From Eubacteriales bacterium (GTDB lineage Bacteria > Bacillota > Clostridia > Saccharofermentanales > Fastidiosipilaceae): a DNA stretch of 55,996 bases. The translations under genes and the position numbers were made by a program. Positions 45,770 through 55,007 of the stretch are shown one piece after another. The notes beneath the pieces are model-generated. The model was not told the DNA's origin, ran no database searches, and saw only the letters and a program-made list of their open reading frames with translations. The stretch is from positions 1 through 55,996 of the forward strand of contig JAUNVS010000004.1 in assembly GCA_030537565.1 (NCBI GenBank), read 5' to 3'. Position 1 is the first letter of the stretch; every line of letters begins with the position of its first letter.

Positions 45770-45798
45770 TTGTAAGAGCTGTCGTGGGGTGCTATACT
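45770..45798 (+). promoter_or_regulatory. Promoter of the rimP-nusA-infB operon
   Basis: TTGTAA at 45770-45775, 17-base spacer, TATACT at 45793-45798, with TGC before the -10 as an extended -10. A short GCGC-TTCG-GCGC hairpin followed by TTTT at 45811-45826 lies in the leader and could act as a mild attenuator. Confidence 0.75.
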
Positions 45799-45850
45799 CC
45801 CAGTAGATGGGCGCTTCGGCGCTTTTCATTTTATTTAGGAGCTTTTGTAA

Positions 45851-46321
45851 ATGGCAAAAGAGAAGAGCGGAATCGCCGGACGCGCCGAGCGTCTATGCAG
45901 TGAGGTCATCGAGTCCCTGGGCTATGAGCTCGTTGATGTGAGCTATAAAAAAGAGGGTCGAGATTTTCACCTGACATTCTATGTCGATCGCCGCGGAGGG
46001 ATTGGCCTTGATGATTGTGAGAAAATCAGCCTCGCAATCGACCCGATATTAGATCGTGAACTCGAGGTGCCACAGTCCTACCTGATGTCGGTTTCGTCGC
46101 CAGGGCTTGACCGCCCGTATAAGACGGAACGTGATTTCTTGCGCCACATCGGTGATTTGGTTGAGGTTTCTCTCTACCAAGCGTATGAGGGACAGCAGAA
46201 GTTAGAGGCTTATCTACGTTCCTATGAAGCGGGTGATCTTGAACTAGAGTTTGAAGATGGCCGCCACCTGAGCTTGGCGAAGGGGCGGTACGCTCAGGTT
46301 AAACCTGCCATCCGTTTTTAA
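45851..46321 (+). CDS. rimP: Ribosome maturation factor RimP
   Basis: 156 residues, normal length. It assists small-subunit (30S) assembly. Family landmarks are GYELVDVSYKKEG near residue 24, IGLDDCEKIS near 53, YLMSVSSPGLDRP near 77 and the C-terminal SH3-like beta domain. Start ATG 45851 follows AGGAG. It opens the operon, as in most bacteria where rimP precedes nusA. Confidence 0.95.
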   Translation: MAKEKSGIAGRAERLCSEVIESLGYELVDVSYKKEGRDFHLTFYVDRRGGIGLDDCEKISLAIDPILDRELEVPQSYLMSVSSPGLDRPYKTERDFLRHIGDLVEVSLYQAYEGQQKLEAYLRSYEAGDLELEFEDGRHLSLAKGRYAQVKPAIRF

Positions 46322-46428
46322 TTCGAAGTACGCGGGGCGTTTTGCGCTTTTCGCTTGAGGTCTTTGAAACGGAATCCTAGATACATCGAATAGAGATTGC
46401 AGAACAGAATAGTCGAGGAGGACCATTG

Positions 46429-47736
46429 ATGAATATTGAATTCCTGAGTGCACTGCGTGCGCTCGAGAAAGAGCGCGGCATAAGCGCGGATCAGCTCTTT
46501 GAAGCAATTGAAGAAGCGCTGGTCAGTGCCTATCGTCGTGAATTTGATATCAAGAGTGCGGATAATATTCGCGCTGAGATTGATCGCGACACGGGTGAGA
46601 TGGGCGTCTTTCTTTTGAAAGAAGTGGTCGAAGAGGTCGAGGATCCCAATCTCGAGATTTCCCTCCTCGAGGCCAAGCGCATGGATGAGAGTTTCGAACT
46701 GGGTGACCTCCTCGAGCTCGGCGTCTCTCCTCAGGATTTTGGACGACTTGCCGCACAGACGGCGAAGAGCGTTATCAACCAGAAATTGGTTGGGGCTGAG
46801 CGCGAGCGAATTCAGCAGGAATTTTCTCGTCGTGTTGGCGAAATTGCGACGGGGGTTGTTCAGCGAAAAGATAAGCGCGATGTCTACGTCGATATCGGGC
46901 GCGCTGAGGCAATCCTCAGTCGTAGTGAGCAAGTTCGCAGCGACAACTATGACTTTAACCAGCGGATGAAGTTCTACATTATGAAGGTCGACGACCGACA
47001 TGGTCGCCCGCAGGTGCTCCTCTCGCGGAGTCACCCAGCCTTGGTTCAGAAGTTATTCGAACAAGAAGTCCCCGAGATCCAGGATGGCACGGTTGAAGTC
47101 GTTCATATTTCTCGAGAGGCTGGCTCTCGCACGAAGATTTCGGTCATCTCCCGGGATCCTAACGTCGATGCCCTCGGGGCCTGCGTCGGTCAGCGCGGCA
47201 TGCGAGTAAAGGCCATTATGGATGAGCTTCATGGCGAGAAGATTGACATCATTAACTGGGATCCGGATCCTGTTGTCTACATCATGAATTCGCTTTCACC
47301 AGCGAAGGTGGTTGCCGTCGAACTTTCAGAGGATGAGAATGAGCAGTCTGCGACAGTGATCGTCCCAGATCACCAGCTCTCCCTCGCCATCGGTCGTGAG
47401 GGCCAAAATGCACGTCTGGCGGCCCGTTTGACTGGGTATAAGATCGATATCATCAGCCAGAGTGCTGCACGCGAAGAGATCGAGCAGAATTTGCTCGAGC
47501 GCTTCGATGAGGCAGCCCAGCACATTGCGGGTGAGATGTTTGCTGAAGCTGAGCTGGGCGAGGAGGCACACGAAGGGGAGGATAGTCCGCTTTCAGAAGC
47601 CTCACTTCTGGCACGAGATGGTCATATGGCCAGCTTGAACAGTAAACAGAGCGCTGAGGACTTCGCAGCCGCCTTTGAGCGTGCTGCCGAGGCACTCGCG
47701 GCCCAGGACTCTGAGAGTTCAGAGGCAGACGCTTAG
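46429..47736 (+). CDS. nusA: Transcription elongation/termination factor NusA
   Basis: 435 residues. Order: NusA N domain (1-130, FLSALRALEKERG), S1 domain (VVQRKDKRDVYVDIGRAEAIL near 140), then two KH domains (DALGACVGQRGMRVKAI near 245; PDHQLSLAIGREGQNARLAAR near 315). A C-terminal acidic Ala/Glu-rich tail of about 75 residues follows the second KH domain. Bacillus NusA stops soon after that domain, and the acidic repeats of proteobacterial NusA are absent. ATG 46429 is chosen over TTG 46426 for its distance to GAGGAGGA at 46415-46422. Confidence 0.96.
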   Translation: MNIEFLSALRALEKERGISADQLFEAIEEALVSAYRREFDIKSADNIRAEIDRDTGEMGVFLLKEVVEEVEDPNLEISLLEAKRMDESFELGDLLELGVSPQDFGRLAAQTAKSVINQKLVGAERERIQQEFSRRVGEIATGVVQRKDKRDVYVDIGRAEAILSRSEQVRSDNYDFNQRMKFYIMKVDDRHGRPQVLLSRSHPALVQKLFEQEVPEIQDGTVEVVHISREAGSRTKISVISRDPNVDALGACVGQRGMRVKAIMDELHGEKIDIINWDPDPVVYIMNSLSPAKVVAVELSEDENEQSATVIVPDHQLSLAIGREGQNARLAARLTGYKIDIISQSAAREEIEQNLLERFDEAAQHIAGEMFAEAELGEEAHEGEDSPLSEASLLARDGHMASLNSKQSAEDFAAAFERAAEALAAQDSESSEADA

Positions 47737-47754
47737 GGTAGGAGCAGCATTAGG

Positions 47755-48138
47755 ATGGCGAAACGGGACGTTTTACGCATGTGCGTCGCTTGTCGATCGA
47801 TGCGTGACAAACGCGATCTTCTTCGAATCGTTCGCGATTCGAAAACGGGAGAAGTCGATTTCGACGTAAGCGGGCGGCGAGCGGGACGAGGGGCCTATGT
47901 CTGTTGCCAAATGGACTGCCTCGAGCAGGCGAAGCGTCGCCGTGTGGCAGAGAACCTCGGCGGAACACCGTCAGAGGGACTCTACGAGCGCCTCGAGCTT
48001 GCGATTGAAGAGCGTCTCGCCGCTGAGCGCCTCGCTGAACGACGTGCCAATCCGCGCATACACCGGATTTCGCTTGCGTCGATAAAAGGGGGGGCAGAAG
48101 CAAATGATGAGCAAACGCTTCGACGAAAAGAGGACTAA
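47755..48138 (+). CDS. ylxR: YlxR/RnpM RNA-binding protein
   Basis: 127 residues with the DUF448 motif MCVACRSMRDKRDLLRIVR near residue 8 and GRGAYVC near 45, followed by a C-terminal basic tail. In Bacillus this protein binds RNase P RNA and modulates it. Start ATG 47755 follows AGGAG by nine bases. It overlaps the next gene by 35 bases, which suggests tight coupling. Confidence 0.93.
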   Translation: MAKRDVLRMCVACRSMRDKRDLLRIVRDSKTGEVDFDVSGRRAGRGAYVCCQMDCLEQAKRRRVAENLGGTPSEGLYERLELAIEERLAAERLAERRANPRIHRISLASIKGGAEANDEQTLRRKED

Positions 48139-48589
48139 ATCGAAGAAGGCAACGGGTCTGCCACTTAATTACTTGCACTATCGGAAGTCCGAGTCGGAGA
48201 TTCGAGTTCTTGAGTTCGAGAACGAGGCAGCGGAAAATGCAGTCCTGAATTTTCTCGGCTTATGCAAGCGATCTGGCAATCTCTTACAGGGAGAGCAGGT
48301 CCTGAAATCGAAATTTGCACATCGGCCTGCGTTTATCCTTTTGATTGCAAAAGACGCCTCTGAACATGCTCGATCTGTCTTTGATGATCGAGCCAGTAGA
48401 AATGGGACGCCCGCGTTTTATTTCGCTGATCGAAGTCGCTTAGGCGCAGCCCTCGGACGCCGAGAAGCCGTGTTTGTGGCAGTATTCGATGCAGATATGG
48501 CGGCGGGACTTTGGAAGAAACTAGAAGAGAGCCAAACGCTCAGGCCATGGCTATGCGCCTCAAATACAAACGATGTGACCGCTAAATGA
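48104..48589 (+). CDS. ylxQ: YlxQ-type L7Ae/L30e/S12e family protein
   Basis: 161 residues. The L7Ae-like domain starts near residue 47 (AVLNFLGLCKRSGNLLQGE) and has FILLIAKDASEHAR and RSRLGAALGRREAVFVAV. The first 45 residues are a basic, low-complexity extension that the roughly 100-residue Bacillus form lacks. A second ATG at 48107 would change little; the ribosome binding site is the AAAGGGGGGG run. The family binds kink-turn RNA and is always next to infB in Bacillota. Confidence 0.87.
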   Translation: MMSKRFDEKRTKSKKATGLPLNYLHYRKSESEIRVLEFENEAAENAVLNFLGLCKRSGNLLQGEQVLKSKFAHRPAFILLIAKDASEHARSVFDDRASRNGTPAFYFADRSRLGAALGRREAVFVAVFDADMAAGLWKKLEESQTLRPWLCASNTNDVTAK

Positions 48590-48609
48590 ATAATTTGCCT
48601 GTAGAAGAC

Positions 48610-48638
48610 TGAACATTTTGCTTTGGTTTTTGTATAAT
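48610..48638 (+). promoter_or_regulatory. Internal promoter before infB
   Basis: TGAACA at 48610-48615, 17-base spacer, consensus TATAAT at 48633-48638, in the 100-base gap before infB. It could give IF-2 extra transcript apart from rimP and nusA. Confidence 0.6.
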
Positions 48639-48689
48639 CAACTATATATGCGTTGCAAATGGGTTAATGGAGGAATGTTTTAACACATT

Positions 48690-51600
48690 ATGGGAAAAAA
48701 AGATGACTCGAATTTAAGAGCTGGTTTCGTCCGCGATGTCGATCCCATCAAGCTTGCGGAGCAGGAGCGCTTGCAGCGTGAGGAACAGCTGCGCCGTGAA
48801 GCTGAGGCGATCGCACGTAAAGAAGAGGAAGCAGCTCTGGAGGCAGAGGCTCAGAAACGTGCCGAGGCCGCCGAGGGCAGCGATGCCGCTTCGGAGGATG
48901 ATGATAAGTCGGGCACGACCATTACCCAGATGGGCGTTTCAGGGAAGCTAATTAAGAGCGTGGTTAAGAAGATCCGCGTTGTGAAGAAGAAGCGACCTGA
49001 GGAGGTCGAAGAAACTCCACCTAGCCCTGAGGCCGAGACGGATGATGTTCTCGAGCTCAAGCAGAGCGAATTGGAGCTTGAGTCGATCAATGCGTCGAGT
49101 GATCCAGCCCCGCAAGAGCCGATTGTGTTTGAGAGCGAGCGCGTGGAGCTTGAAGTGAGTGATCCAGTCAGCGAGCCAGAGCTGAGTTCGAAGGCGGAGG
49201 AGATTAAAGTCTCCGAGCCTGCGACTCTAGCGAGCGAGGAACTGGCTGCTTCCGAGCCGGTGCTAGCGGTCGAAGCAGAGCCTCAAGCCGAGTCTGCTGA
49301 AGTAAGCCCTAAGAAACGCAGTAAGCGAATCAAGCTGGATGAGGGTACTGAGCAGCGATTGCTCGAACACCTCCATGCGGGGACGGTGCCTCAGAAGTTG
49401 AAGTCTGGGCGCGATGTCCGAGCTGAACAGGAGCTTGAGGCTTTACGGAAGATCGAGGAAGAGAAGCGTAAGCTTCTCGAGCAGCGTGAACGTGAGCAGC
49501 GTGAGCTTGAGGAAGCACTGGCTGAACAGGAGCGTCTCGCCAAGAAACATGCTGAGGAACGTAAGATCCGCCTTCGTGCGGAGGAAGAAGCGCTTCGTCG
49601 TGAAAAAGAAGAGCAGGCTAAGCGTCTTGCTTCTGCAATCAGCGGCCCGCGTAAGGTCGGCAACATCAACGATATGATGAAGTCCACGGCCGAGGGCGCT
49701 GTCAAGCCAGCGAAGTCGAAGTCACGTAGCACTGCCGCTTCACGAGCTGCGATTGAGGCGACGAAGATTCTTGAGAACCGTCACCGCGCTAAACACGAAT
49801 CCAGCGACGAGCTGAAGTCCGATGTGGCATCGGCGACTACGCCACCGCCTCAGACTCAGGTCGATGAGATGGCTGAGCGTCTCGGTATTAATATGCCTCG
49901 CAAACTTGGGAAGATGAGCGACACGAAGGGAAGCTCTTCGCTCGCAGCGACTGCGGCTCGCTTTACTCAGCGTCAGCAGCGCAGTTCTTCACAGGGATCA
50001 GGTGGCCGAAACCAGCGCTATCAGAATCCTGCCTTCGATAAGGATGAGGACGATAAGAAGCCGCGTTCATCACCGCGCAATCCACGCAGGAAACCCGCAG
50101 CAGTTGATAATTTCTTACAGGATATCGGTGGTCGCGAAGCTGCGAGTCGGAATTTCCAGAATCGCAATCAGTTCGACCGTAATAAAGGCCGAGATAATGC
50201 GGGGAGCCGTAATAACCGCGGTCGTAATTTCCGAGATAATCGAAATAATAACTTCCTAAAACGAGGCTACGACGACGACGGTTTCCAGCGCCGTGGACGT
50301 CGCAAGCCGAGTAAGTCGAATGAAGAGGCGACGAGTCTGCAAAAAGCAGCCCAGGTTTCGCATGTCTTCCTACCGAGCCACTTGACGGTAAAAGAGTTTG
50401 CCGAAGCGATTAAGAAGAGCTCTGCTGAGGTCATCATGAAACTGATGGGCCTGGGGATGATGGCGACGGTAAACAATGATATTGATTACGATACCGCCGC
50501 GCTCCTTGCTGGTGAATTCTCCATTGAGGCTGAGCCACTGATCGAAGTCAGTACGGAAGAGAAGCTCTTTGACGATTCTGAAGACATCGAAGAGAACCTC
50601 GTCGAGCGTTCTCCAGTCGTCGTTGTCATGGGGCACGTTGACCACGGTAAAACAAGTCTACTTGACTACATTCGTAACGCACGTGTTACCGCTGGTGAGG
50701 CGGGTGGCATTACCCAGGCCATTGGTGCGTATCAGGTACAGCGTAATGGTCGCGACATTACTTTCCTCGATACACCAGGCCATGAAGCCTTTACAGCCAT
50801 GCGTGCTCGAGGTGCCCAGGCTACGGATATCGCGATCCTCGTCGTCGCCGCCGACGATGGTGTCATGCCCCAGACGATTGAAGCGATTAACCATGCGAAG
50901 CAAGCGGGTACTGAGATTATCGTTGCGATTAATAAGATCGATAAGCCAGGGGCCAACGTTGAGCGTGTGCGCCAGGAACTTACCCAGTACGAACTCGTCC
51001 CTGAAGATTGGGGTGGTTCGACCGTCATGGTGCCGATTTCGGCGAAGACTGGTGAGGGCGTCGATGAACTTCTCGAGATGGTGCTCTTAACTGCAGATGT
51101 TATGGAGCTTAAAGCGGATCCAAATCGCCAAGCTAAAGGCTTCATCCTCGAAGCCCGACTCGATCCACACCGTGGTGCAGTCGCATCACTGCTGGTGCAG
51201 AGAGGTACGCTCCATAAGGGCGATACGATTCTGACCTCGTCGATCGTCGGTAATATCCGTGCCATGGTCAATGAACATGGTGAGGATGTCGATTCCGCTG
51301 GTCCATCGGTCCCTGTGGAGATCTTAGGTCTTCCAGCCGTTCCGCTTGCGGGCGAAGTCTTCTACCAAGTTTCAGACGAGCGCATGGCTCGCCAGTATGC
51401 AGAGGAACTATCTGTGAAGCAGCGTGAGGATAGCCTCCATGCAGCAGGTGGTATGTCACTTGACTCCCTCTATGAGAAGATGAGCCAGGGCGAAGTGAAG
51501 GATCTAAACCTGATTGTAAAGGCGGATGTCGTCGGTTCGGTTGAAGCGATGAAGCAGTCGCTTGAGAAACTTTCGAATGACGAGGTTAAGGTCCATGTGA

Positions 51601-52106
51601 TTCATGGGGCTGCAGGCGGAATTAACGAGTCTGATATTCGTCTCGCAGAGGTTACGGATGCCATCATCATTGGCTTTAATGTTCGCACGACCGGGAATGT
51701 TGGGCAGCTGGCAAAAGATGCTGGTGTCGATATCCGACTCTACCGTGTTATCTACAACGCGATCGAGGAAGTCGAAGCCGCTATGAAGGGCATGCTCGCC
51801 CCTGAGTTTAAAGAAGAGGTCATGGGTCACATCGAGATCCGCGAAACCTTCCACGTCTCATCGGTCGGAACCATCGGTGGTGGTTACGTCCTCGATGGTA
51901 AGATCGAACGTAATTCAGATGTCAGATTGGTCCGCGATGGCGTTGTCATCACAGAGGGTAAACTGGCTTCACTACGTCGATTTAAAGACGATGTCAAAGA
52001 GGTCCGAGAAGGCTTCGAATGCGGTCTCTCCCTCGAGCGTTACAACGATATCAAGATCGGTGACGTGGTTGAGGCCTTCCGCATGGTCGAAGTTGAGCGC
52101 GATTAG
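48690..52106 (+). CDS. infB: Translation initiation factor IF-2
   Basis: 1138 residues, long for a Bacillota IF-2 (usually 700-900). About 540 residues of charged, repetitive Glu/Lys/Arg/Ala then Arg/Asn/Gly-rich sequence precede the IF2N domain ([22 protein letters not shown] as two adjoining motifs, near 555). The G domain starts at G1 GHVDHGKTS near 647, with DTPGHEAF and NKID following, and the C-terminal beta barrels end the protein. Start ATG 48690 is 15 bases after GGAGGA, farther than normal. An ATG TTT TAA minigene at 48675-48683 sits directly after that site. ATT 48687 is also in frame. Confidence 0.95.
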   Translation: MGKKDDSNLRAGFVRDVDPIKLAEQERLQREEQLRREAEAIARKEEEAALEAEAQKRAEAAEGSDAASEDDDKSGTTITQMGVSGKLIKSVVKKIRVVKKKRPEEVEETPPSPEAETDDVLELKQSELELESINASSDPAPQEPIVFESERVELEVSDPVSEPELSSKAEEIKVSEPATLASEELAASEPVLAVEAEPQAESAEVSPKKRSKRIKLDEGTEQRLLEHLHAGTVPQKLKSGRDVRAEQELEALRKIEEEKRKLLEQREREQRELEEALAEQERLAKKHAEERKIRLRAEEEALRREKEEQAKRLASAISGPRKVGNINDMMKSTAEGAVKPAKSKSRSTAASRAAIEATKILENRHRAKHESSDELKSDVASATTPPPQTQVDEMAERLGINMPRKLGKMSDTKGSSSLAATAARFTQRQQRSSSQGSGGRNQRYQNPAFDKDEDDKKPRSSPRNPRRKPAAVDNFLQDIGGREAASRNFQNRNQFDRNKGRDNAGSRNNRGRNFRDNRNNNFLKRGYDDDGFQRRGRRKPSKSNEEATSLQKAAQVSHVFLPSHLTVKEFAEAIKKSSAEVIMKLMGLGMMATVNNDIDYDTAALLAGEFSIEAEPLIEVSTEEKLFDDSEDIEENLVERSPVVVVMGHVDHGKTSLLDYIRNARVTAGEAGGITQAIGAYQVQRNGRDITFLDTPGHEAFTAMRARGAQATDIAILVVAADDGVMPQTIEAINHAKQAGTEIIVAINKIDKPGANVERVRQELTQYELVPEDWGGSTVMVPISAKTGEGVDELLEMVLLTADVMELKADPNRQAKGFILEARLDPHRGAVASLLVQRGTLHKGDTILTSSIVGNIRAMVNEHGEDVDSAGPSVPVEILGLPAVPLAGEVFYQVSDERMARQYAEELSVKQREDSLHAAGGMSLDSLYEKMSQGEVKDLNLIVKADVVGSVEAMKQSLEKLSNDEVKVHVIHGAAGGINESDIRLAEVTDAIIIGFNVRTTGNVGQLAKDAGVDIRLYRVIYNAIEEVEAAMKGMLAPEFKEEVMGHIEIRETFHVSSVGTIGGGYVLDGKIERNSDVRLVRDGVVITEGKLASLRRFKDDVKEVREGFECGLSLERYNDIKIGDVVEAFRMVEVERD

Positions 52107-52140
52107 GCTTACGAGATAAGAAAAACTGCGCCATTAGTCT

Positions 52141-52177
52141 TAGAAGCCTGGCACCTGTCATCGGGGCCAGGCCTCTA
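52141..52177 (+). promoter_or_regulatory. Hairpin between infB and rbfA
   Basis: 12-pair stem with one mismatch, 52141-52152/52166-52177, around GCCTGGC and GCCAGGC. No T run follows, so it is more likely an mRNA processing or stability element than a terminator. Confidence 0.5.
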
Positions 52178-52246
52178 GATATTTCGAACGGATAAGCATC
52201 CGTGAATTGTCCGATTAATTGAGGACTTAGATTGAGAGGATTTGCC

Positions 52247-52648
52247 ATGGCTAGGCGAGTCAATCACCGCCGAGAACGCGTCGCCGATGCGATTAAGCGA
52301 CTCATCGCATCCTGCCTACAACGTGAATTTAGAAACCAAGACTTACCAGCCTTTAGCGATGTTACAGAGGTCAGTCTCAGTTCCGACCTCGCCTACGCGA
52401 CCGTCTACATCCACATTCCTGGGGACGCCGAAGCGAAGAGTCGCGGATTACAGGCTCTTAATCACTCGAAAGGCTATTTCCGTTCGAAGATCGCTGCAGA
52501 AATCAACCTCATGCATACGCCAGAAGTCATATTCAAAGAGGATTCTAGTATTGAATATGCAGCAGCCATTGAAGCAAAAATTGATGAGGTAATGGGGCGA
52601 AAACTGAAGTCCAGCACAGCAGATGCTTCGACTGCCTCCAACGAGTAG
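52247..52648 (+). CDS. rbfA: Ribosome-binding factor A
   Basis: 133 residues, cold-shock small-subunit assembly factor. RRVNHRRERVADAIKRLIAS at the N terminus, VSLSSDLAYATVYIHIPGD near 44 and LMHTPEVIFKEDSSIE near 90 are family landmarks. ATG 52247 follows GAGAGGA by six bases; TTG 52232 would overlap that site. The last 15 residues are Ser/Thr-rich. A terminator follows at 52663. Confidence 0.95.
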   Translation: MARRVNHRRERVADAIKRLIASCLQREFRNQDLPAFSDVTEVSLSSDLAYATVYIHIPGDAEAKSRGLQALNHSKGYFRSKIAAEINLMHTPEVIFKEDSSIEYAAAIEAKIDEVMGRKLKSSTADASTASNE

Positions 52649-52662
52649 TTCAGCAGGTATTT

Positions 52663-52686
52663 AGGCAGTCATGAGACTGCCTTTTT
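52663..52686 (+). terminator. Terminator after rbfA
   Basis: AGGCAGTC at 52663-52670 pairs with GACTGCCT at 52675-52682 with loop ATGA, followed by TTTT. It divides the operon, so nrnA-truB-ribF may need read-through. Confidence 0.85.
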
Positions 52687-52707
52687 GTTTATTAGAAAGC
52701 TAGGAAT

Positions 52708-53856
52708 ATGTCTTTAAATCTCGTGAAACATGAATTGATGGAAGATGGAATTAAGTCAGAGCTCAGCTTTCCGCCTAAGCTCAAAGAGATCGCGAAGAAA
52801 ATCTATGAGGACTTTCCCAAGCTCTGCCCGATAGATGAAAGCCGAGCCGGCTTTGTCTATGTTTACCCCCACGACCGAGCTGACGGTGATGCCTACGGAA
52901 GTGCCTTTGCCCTAACTCTAGTGTTTCAAAAGCTGGGAATTAAGACAATTCCGATTTTTTCCGAGCCAGTTAATCCGAATTTCAAAGCGGCCAGTGAGGA
53001 GATTCCGAAGCGCCTCGTCCGTTATGAGGGAGAAAAGGAACTTGCTTTTCGTCGCGCCAAACGCGAAGAAGTGGTGGCTTTTTACGTTGACTGCTCTTCG
53101 CCGAAGCGGGTTTTAGGGCGCCAATTTCTACTCGAGCCTGCTAAACATTTCTATGCGATCGACCACCATATCGCTGAGGAAGAGGTCCCAGACACGTACT
53201 GGATCGAGCCGGAGGCTGCGGCCACCTGTGAAATGCTGACACTCTTTTTTCTCTACCTAGAGCAGCTTAGTAGACAAAAGCTGATCGATGCGAGGGTTGC
53301 TAATTTTCTATATGCGGGATTCTTGACCGATAGTAATCGCTTCTCCTATGACGATGTCAGTGAGTCAACATTTATCCTTGCCTCGATTTTGCGTGCGCGA
53401 GGGGCGGAAATCCGTCGCCTGAGTTCAGAGCTCTTCGATCTTCGTAGCCCAGCAGAAGCGCGGGCGATCAGCTGGCTTTACCGAACGATGCAATCCCATT
53501 TCAATGGCTGTTTCCACTACGCCTTCCTGTCGAAGGCAGAGATGGAGCTTCTCGAATTAAAGGATCGTGATCTTGAGGTCTTGCCTGCCCTGTTGCGAGA
53601 TATCGAAGGCGTCCAAATTGCCGTTTTGGTGCGTGAAAGCAAGCTCGGTACACTGAGAGCCAACGTTCGCAGCTTTAGTCCAGTCAGCGCCCGCGACTTG
53701 GCAGCGAGCTTCGGGGGGGGCGGTCATGAACTCGCTGCAGGCTTCTCTGTCACTCCAGTTGATCGGGAGGGCTTCGAAGTAGCTCTCTTCGAACGGGTCC
53801 AAAAGCAGTTGGAACTCGCTGGCTATTCGTGCAGCGAGGTAGAGGAGGAGGCATGA
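52708..53856 (+). CDS. nrnA: DHH family phosphoesterase NrnA
   Basis: 382 residues, nanoRNase or pAp phosphatase type. DHH motifs: PHDRADGDAYGSAFAL near residue 55, YVDCSS near 130, DHHIAEEE near 152 and TDSNRFSYD near 207. DHHA1 is GGGGHELAAGF near 334. The first motif reads HDRADGD, where most members have HxxPDGD; the metal-binding aspartates remain. A 35-residue N-terminal extension over Bacillus NrnA is present. The start has TAGGAA upstream. It ends in an ATGA overlap with truB. Confidence 0.92.
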   Translation: MSLNLVKHELMEDGIKSELSFPPKLKEIAKKIYEDFPKLCPIDESRAGFVYVYPHDRADGDAYGSAFALTLVFQKLGIKTIPIFSEPVNPNFKAASEEIPKRLVRYEGEKELAFRRAKREEVVAFYVDCSSPKRVLGRQFLLEPAKHFYAIDHHIAEEEVPDTYWIEPEAAATCEMLTLFFLYLEQLSRQKLIDARVANFLYAGFLTDSNRFSYDDVSESTFILASILRARGAEIRRLSSELFDLRSPAEARAISWLYRTMQSHFNGCFHYAFLSKAEMELLELKDRDLEVLPALLRDIEGVQIAVLVRESKLGTLRANVRSFSPVSARDLAASFGGGGHELAAGFSVTPVDREGFEVALFERVQKQLELAGYSCSEVEEEA

Positions 53857-55007
53857 CGAAATCACGTCCTGCACCCGCAAACGGCGGAATCATCAACGTC
53901 TACAAACCTGCGGGGATGGCCTCTTTTCACGTTGTCCATCTCTTGAAGCGCTGGCTCGGGGAGTCGAAGATTGGTTTTGATGGCACCCTCGATCCCTTCG
54001 CTGAGGGGGTGCTTCCGATATATATCGGTCGTGCTACCGCCGTCCTGCATTACGCTGAGGCAAAGGAGAAATCCTATCTGAGTTACCTCGGTCTTGGTTG
54101 GTCGACGGATTCCCTCGATGCCAGTGGTACTGAAGTTATCGCGCGTTGTGAACGCTCCAGTGTTGATCGTCTTAGTCGAAGCGAGATCGAGTCGGCCCTC
54201 GAGTGCATTTGTCGTCGACGCGAACAACGGGTGCCAGTCTATTCGGCGGCCAAGCACGAGGGGCAGCGCTTTGTCGATCTGCTTCGCCGCGGTGAGGCTG
54301 ACAAAATTCCCGAACGCTACAAAACGATTCAGGTTGAAGCCTTTGAATTGTTAGCTGATGACCTCGATGAGAACTACTCTGAATCCTATCCCTCTTGGCC
54401 GATCTCACAGGCGTTGCTAACGGCCTTTCCCACGTCTGAGTACGATGCCGGTCCATATGCCCATCTGCTATGCGAAGGCCTCAGTCGTGCACTTTTAATT
54501 CGTCATGTTGTCTCGCGCGGGACATATATCCGTCAACTGAATAGTGACCTCGCTGAGATCCTGTCGGTCCCCGCGTCGACACTGAGGCTCTTGCGAGAAC
54601 GCTCTGGGCCATTTCATGCACGCGAGGCGGTTCATCTAAGCGCCTTGGAAGAATGGAGTCAAAGTCGGGGCCGTTTTCTTCTCGAAAATGAACAATATGA
54701 TGAAATTTTACAGGCGCCTGACCTTGTCTTGAAAAACTTCGCTATGATTACATGTCGAAGTCGGGAAGTTAGGATGCTTCTACAGGGGAAGAAACTAAAG
54801 CCAGGTCAAGTTGCGAAGGCTCTCAGTGATTCGTCGAGCGAGACTGCTTTAGAGGATTTTCTCGACGCTTCCAGGCATGAGATTGGGCCCAATTATCTGC
54901 GCCTTTATTGTGGAGATCGCCTCATCGGATTGCTGCGGCATGAAGCAGATCTGATTCGGGCAGAAAGGATGTTTGTCGGAATTGAGAGTTTTAACGCTGA
55001 ATTTTGA
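53853..55007 (+). CDS. truB: tRNA pseudouridine synthase TruB
   Basis: Makes pseudouridine 55 in tRNA, 384 residues, compared with about 300 for the family. The motif reads KIGFDGTLDPFAEGVLPI, with catalytic Asp47 in GTLDP intact, but the preceding GHTG is GFDG. KEKSYLSYLGLGWSTDS near residue 70 and VPVYSAAKHEGQRF near 128 match motif II and the PPxxSA region, here VPVYSA. An insertion of about 40 residues (LDENYSESYPSWPIS onward) lies near 170-215 before GTYIRQL. ATG 53853 follows GGAGGAGG and overlaps the nrnA stop. Confidence 0.93.
   Translation: MTKSRPAPANGGIINVYKPAGMASFHVVHLLKRWLGESKIGFDGTLDPFAEGVLPIYIGRATAVLHYAEAKEKSYLSYLGLGWSTDSLDASGTEVIARCERSSVDRLSRSEIESALECICRRREQRVPVYSAAKHEGQRFVDLLRRGEADKIPERYKTIQVEAFELLADDLDENYSESYPSWPISQALLTAFPTSEYDAGPYAHLLCEGLSRALLIRHVVSRGTYIRQLNSDLAEILSVPASTLRLLRERSGPFHAREAVHLSALEEWSQSRGRFLLENEQYDEILQAPDLVLKNFAMITCRSREVRMLLQGKKLKPGQVAKALSDSSSETALEDFLDASRHEIGPNYLRLYCGDRLIGLLRHEADLIRAERMFVGIESFNAEF

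Noticed and set aside
46318-47034. 238-residue open frame on the minus strand opposite nusA
   Set aside because: It lies wholly opposite conserved NusA domains, has no promoter or ribosome binding site, and its reading is explained by codon bias of the real gene.
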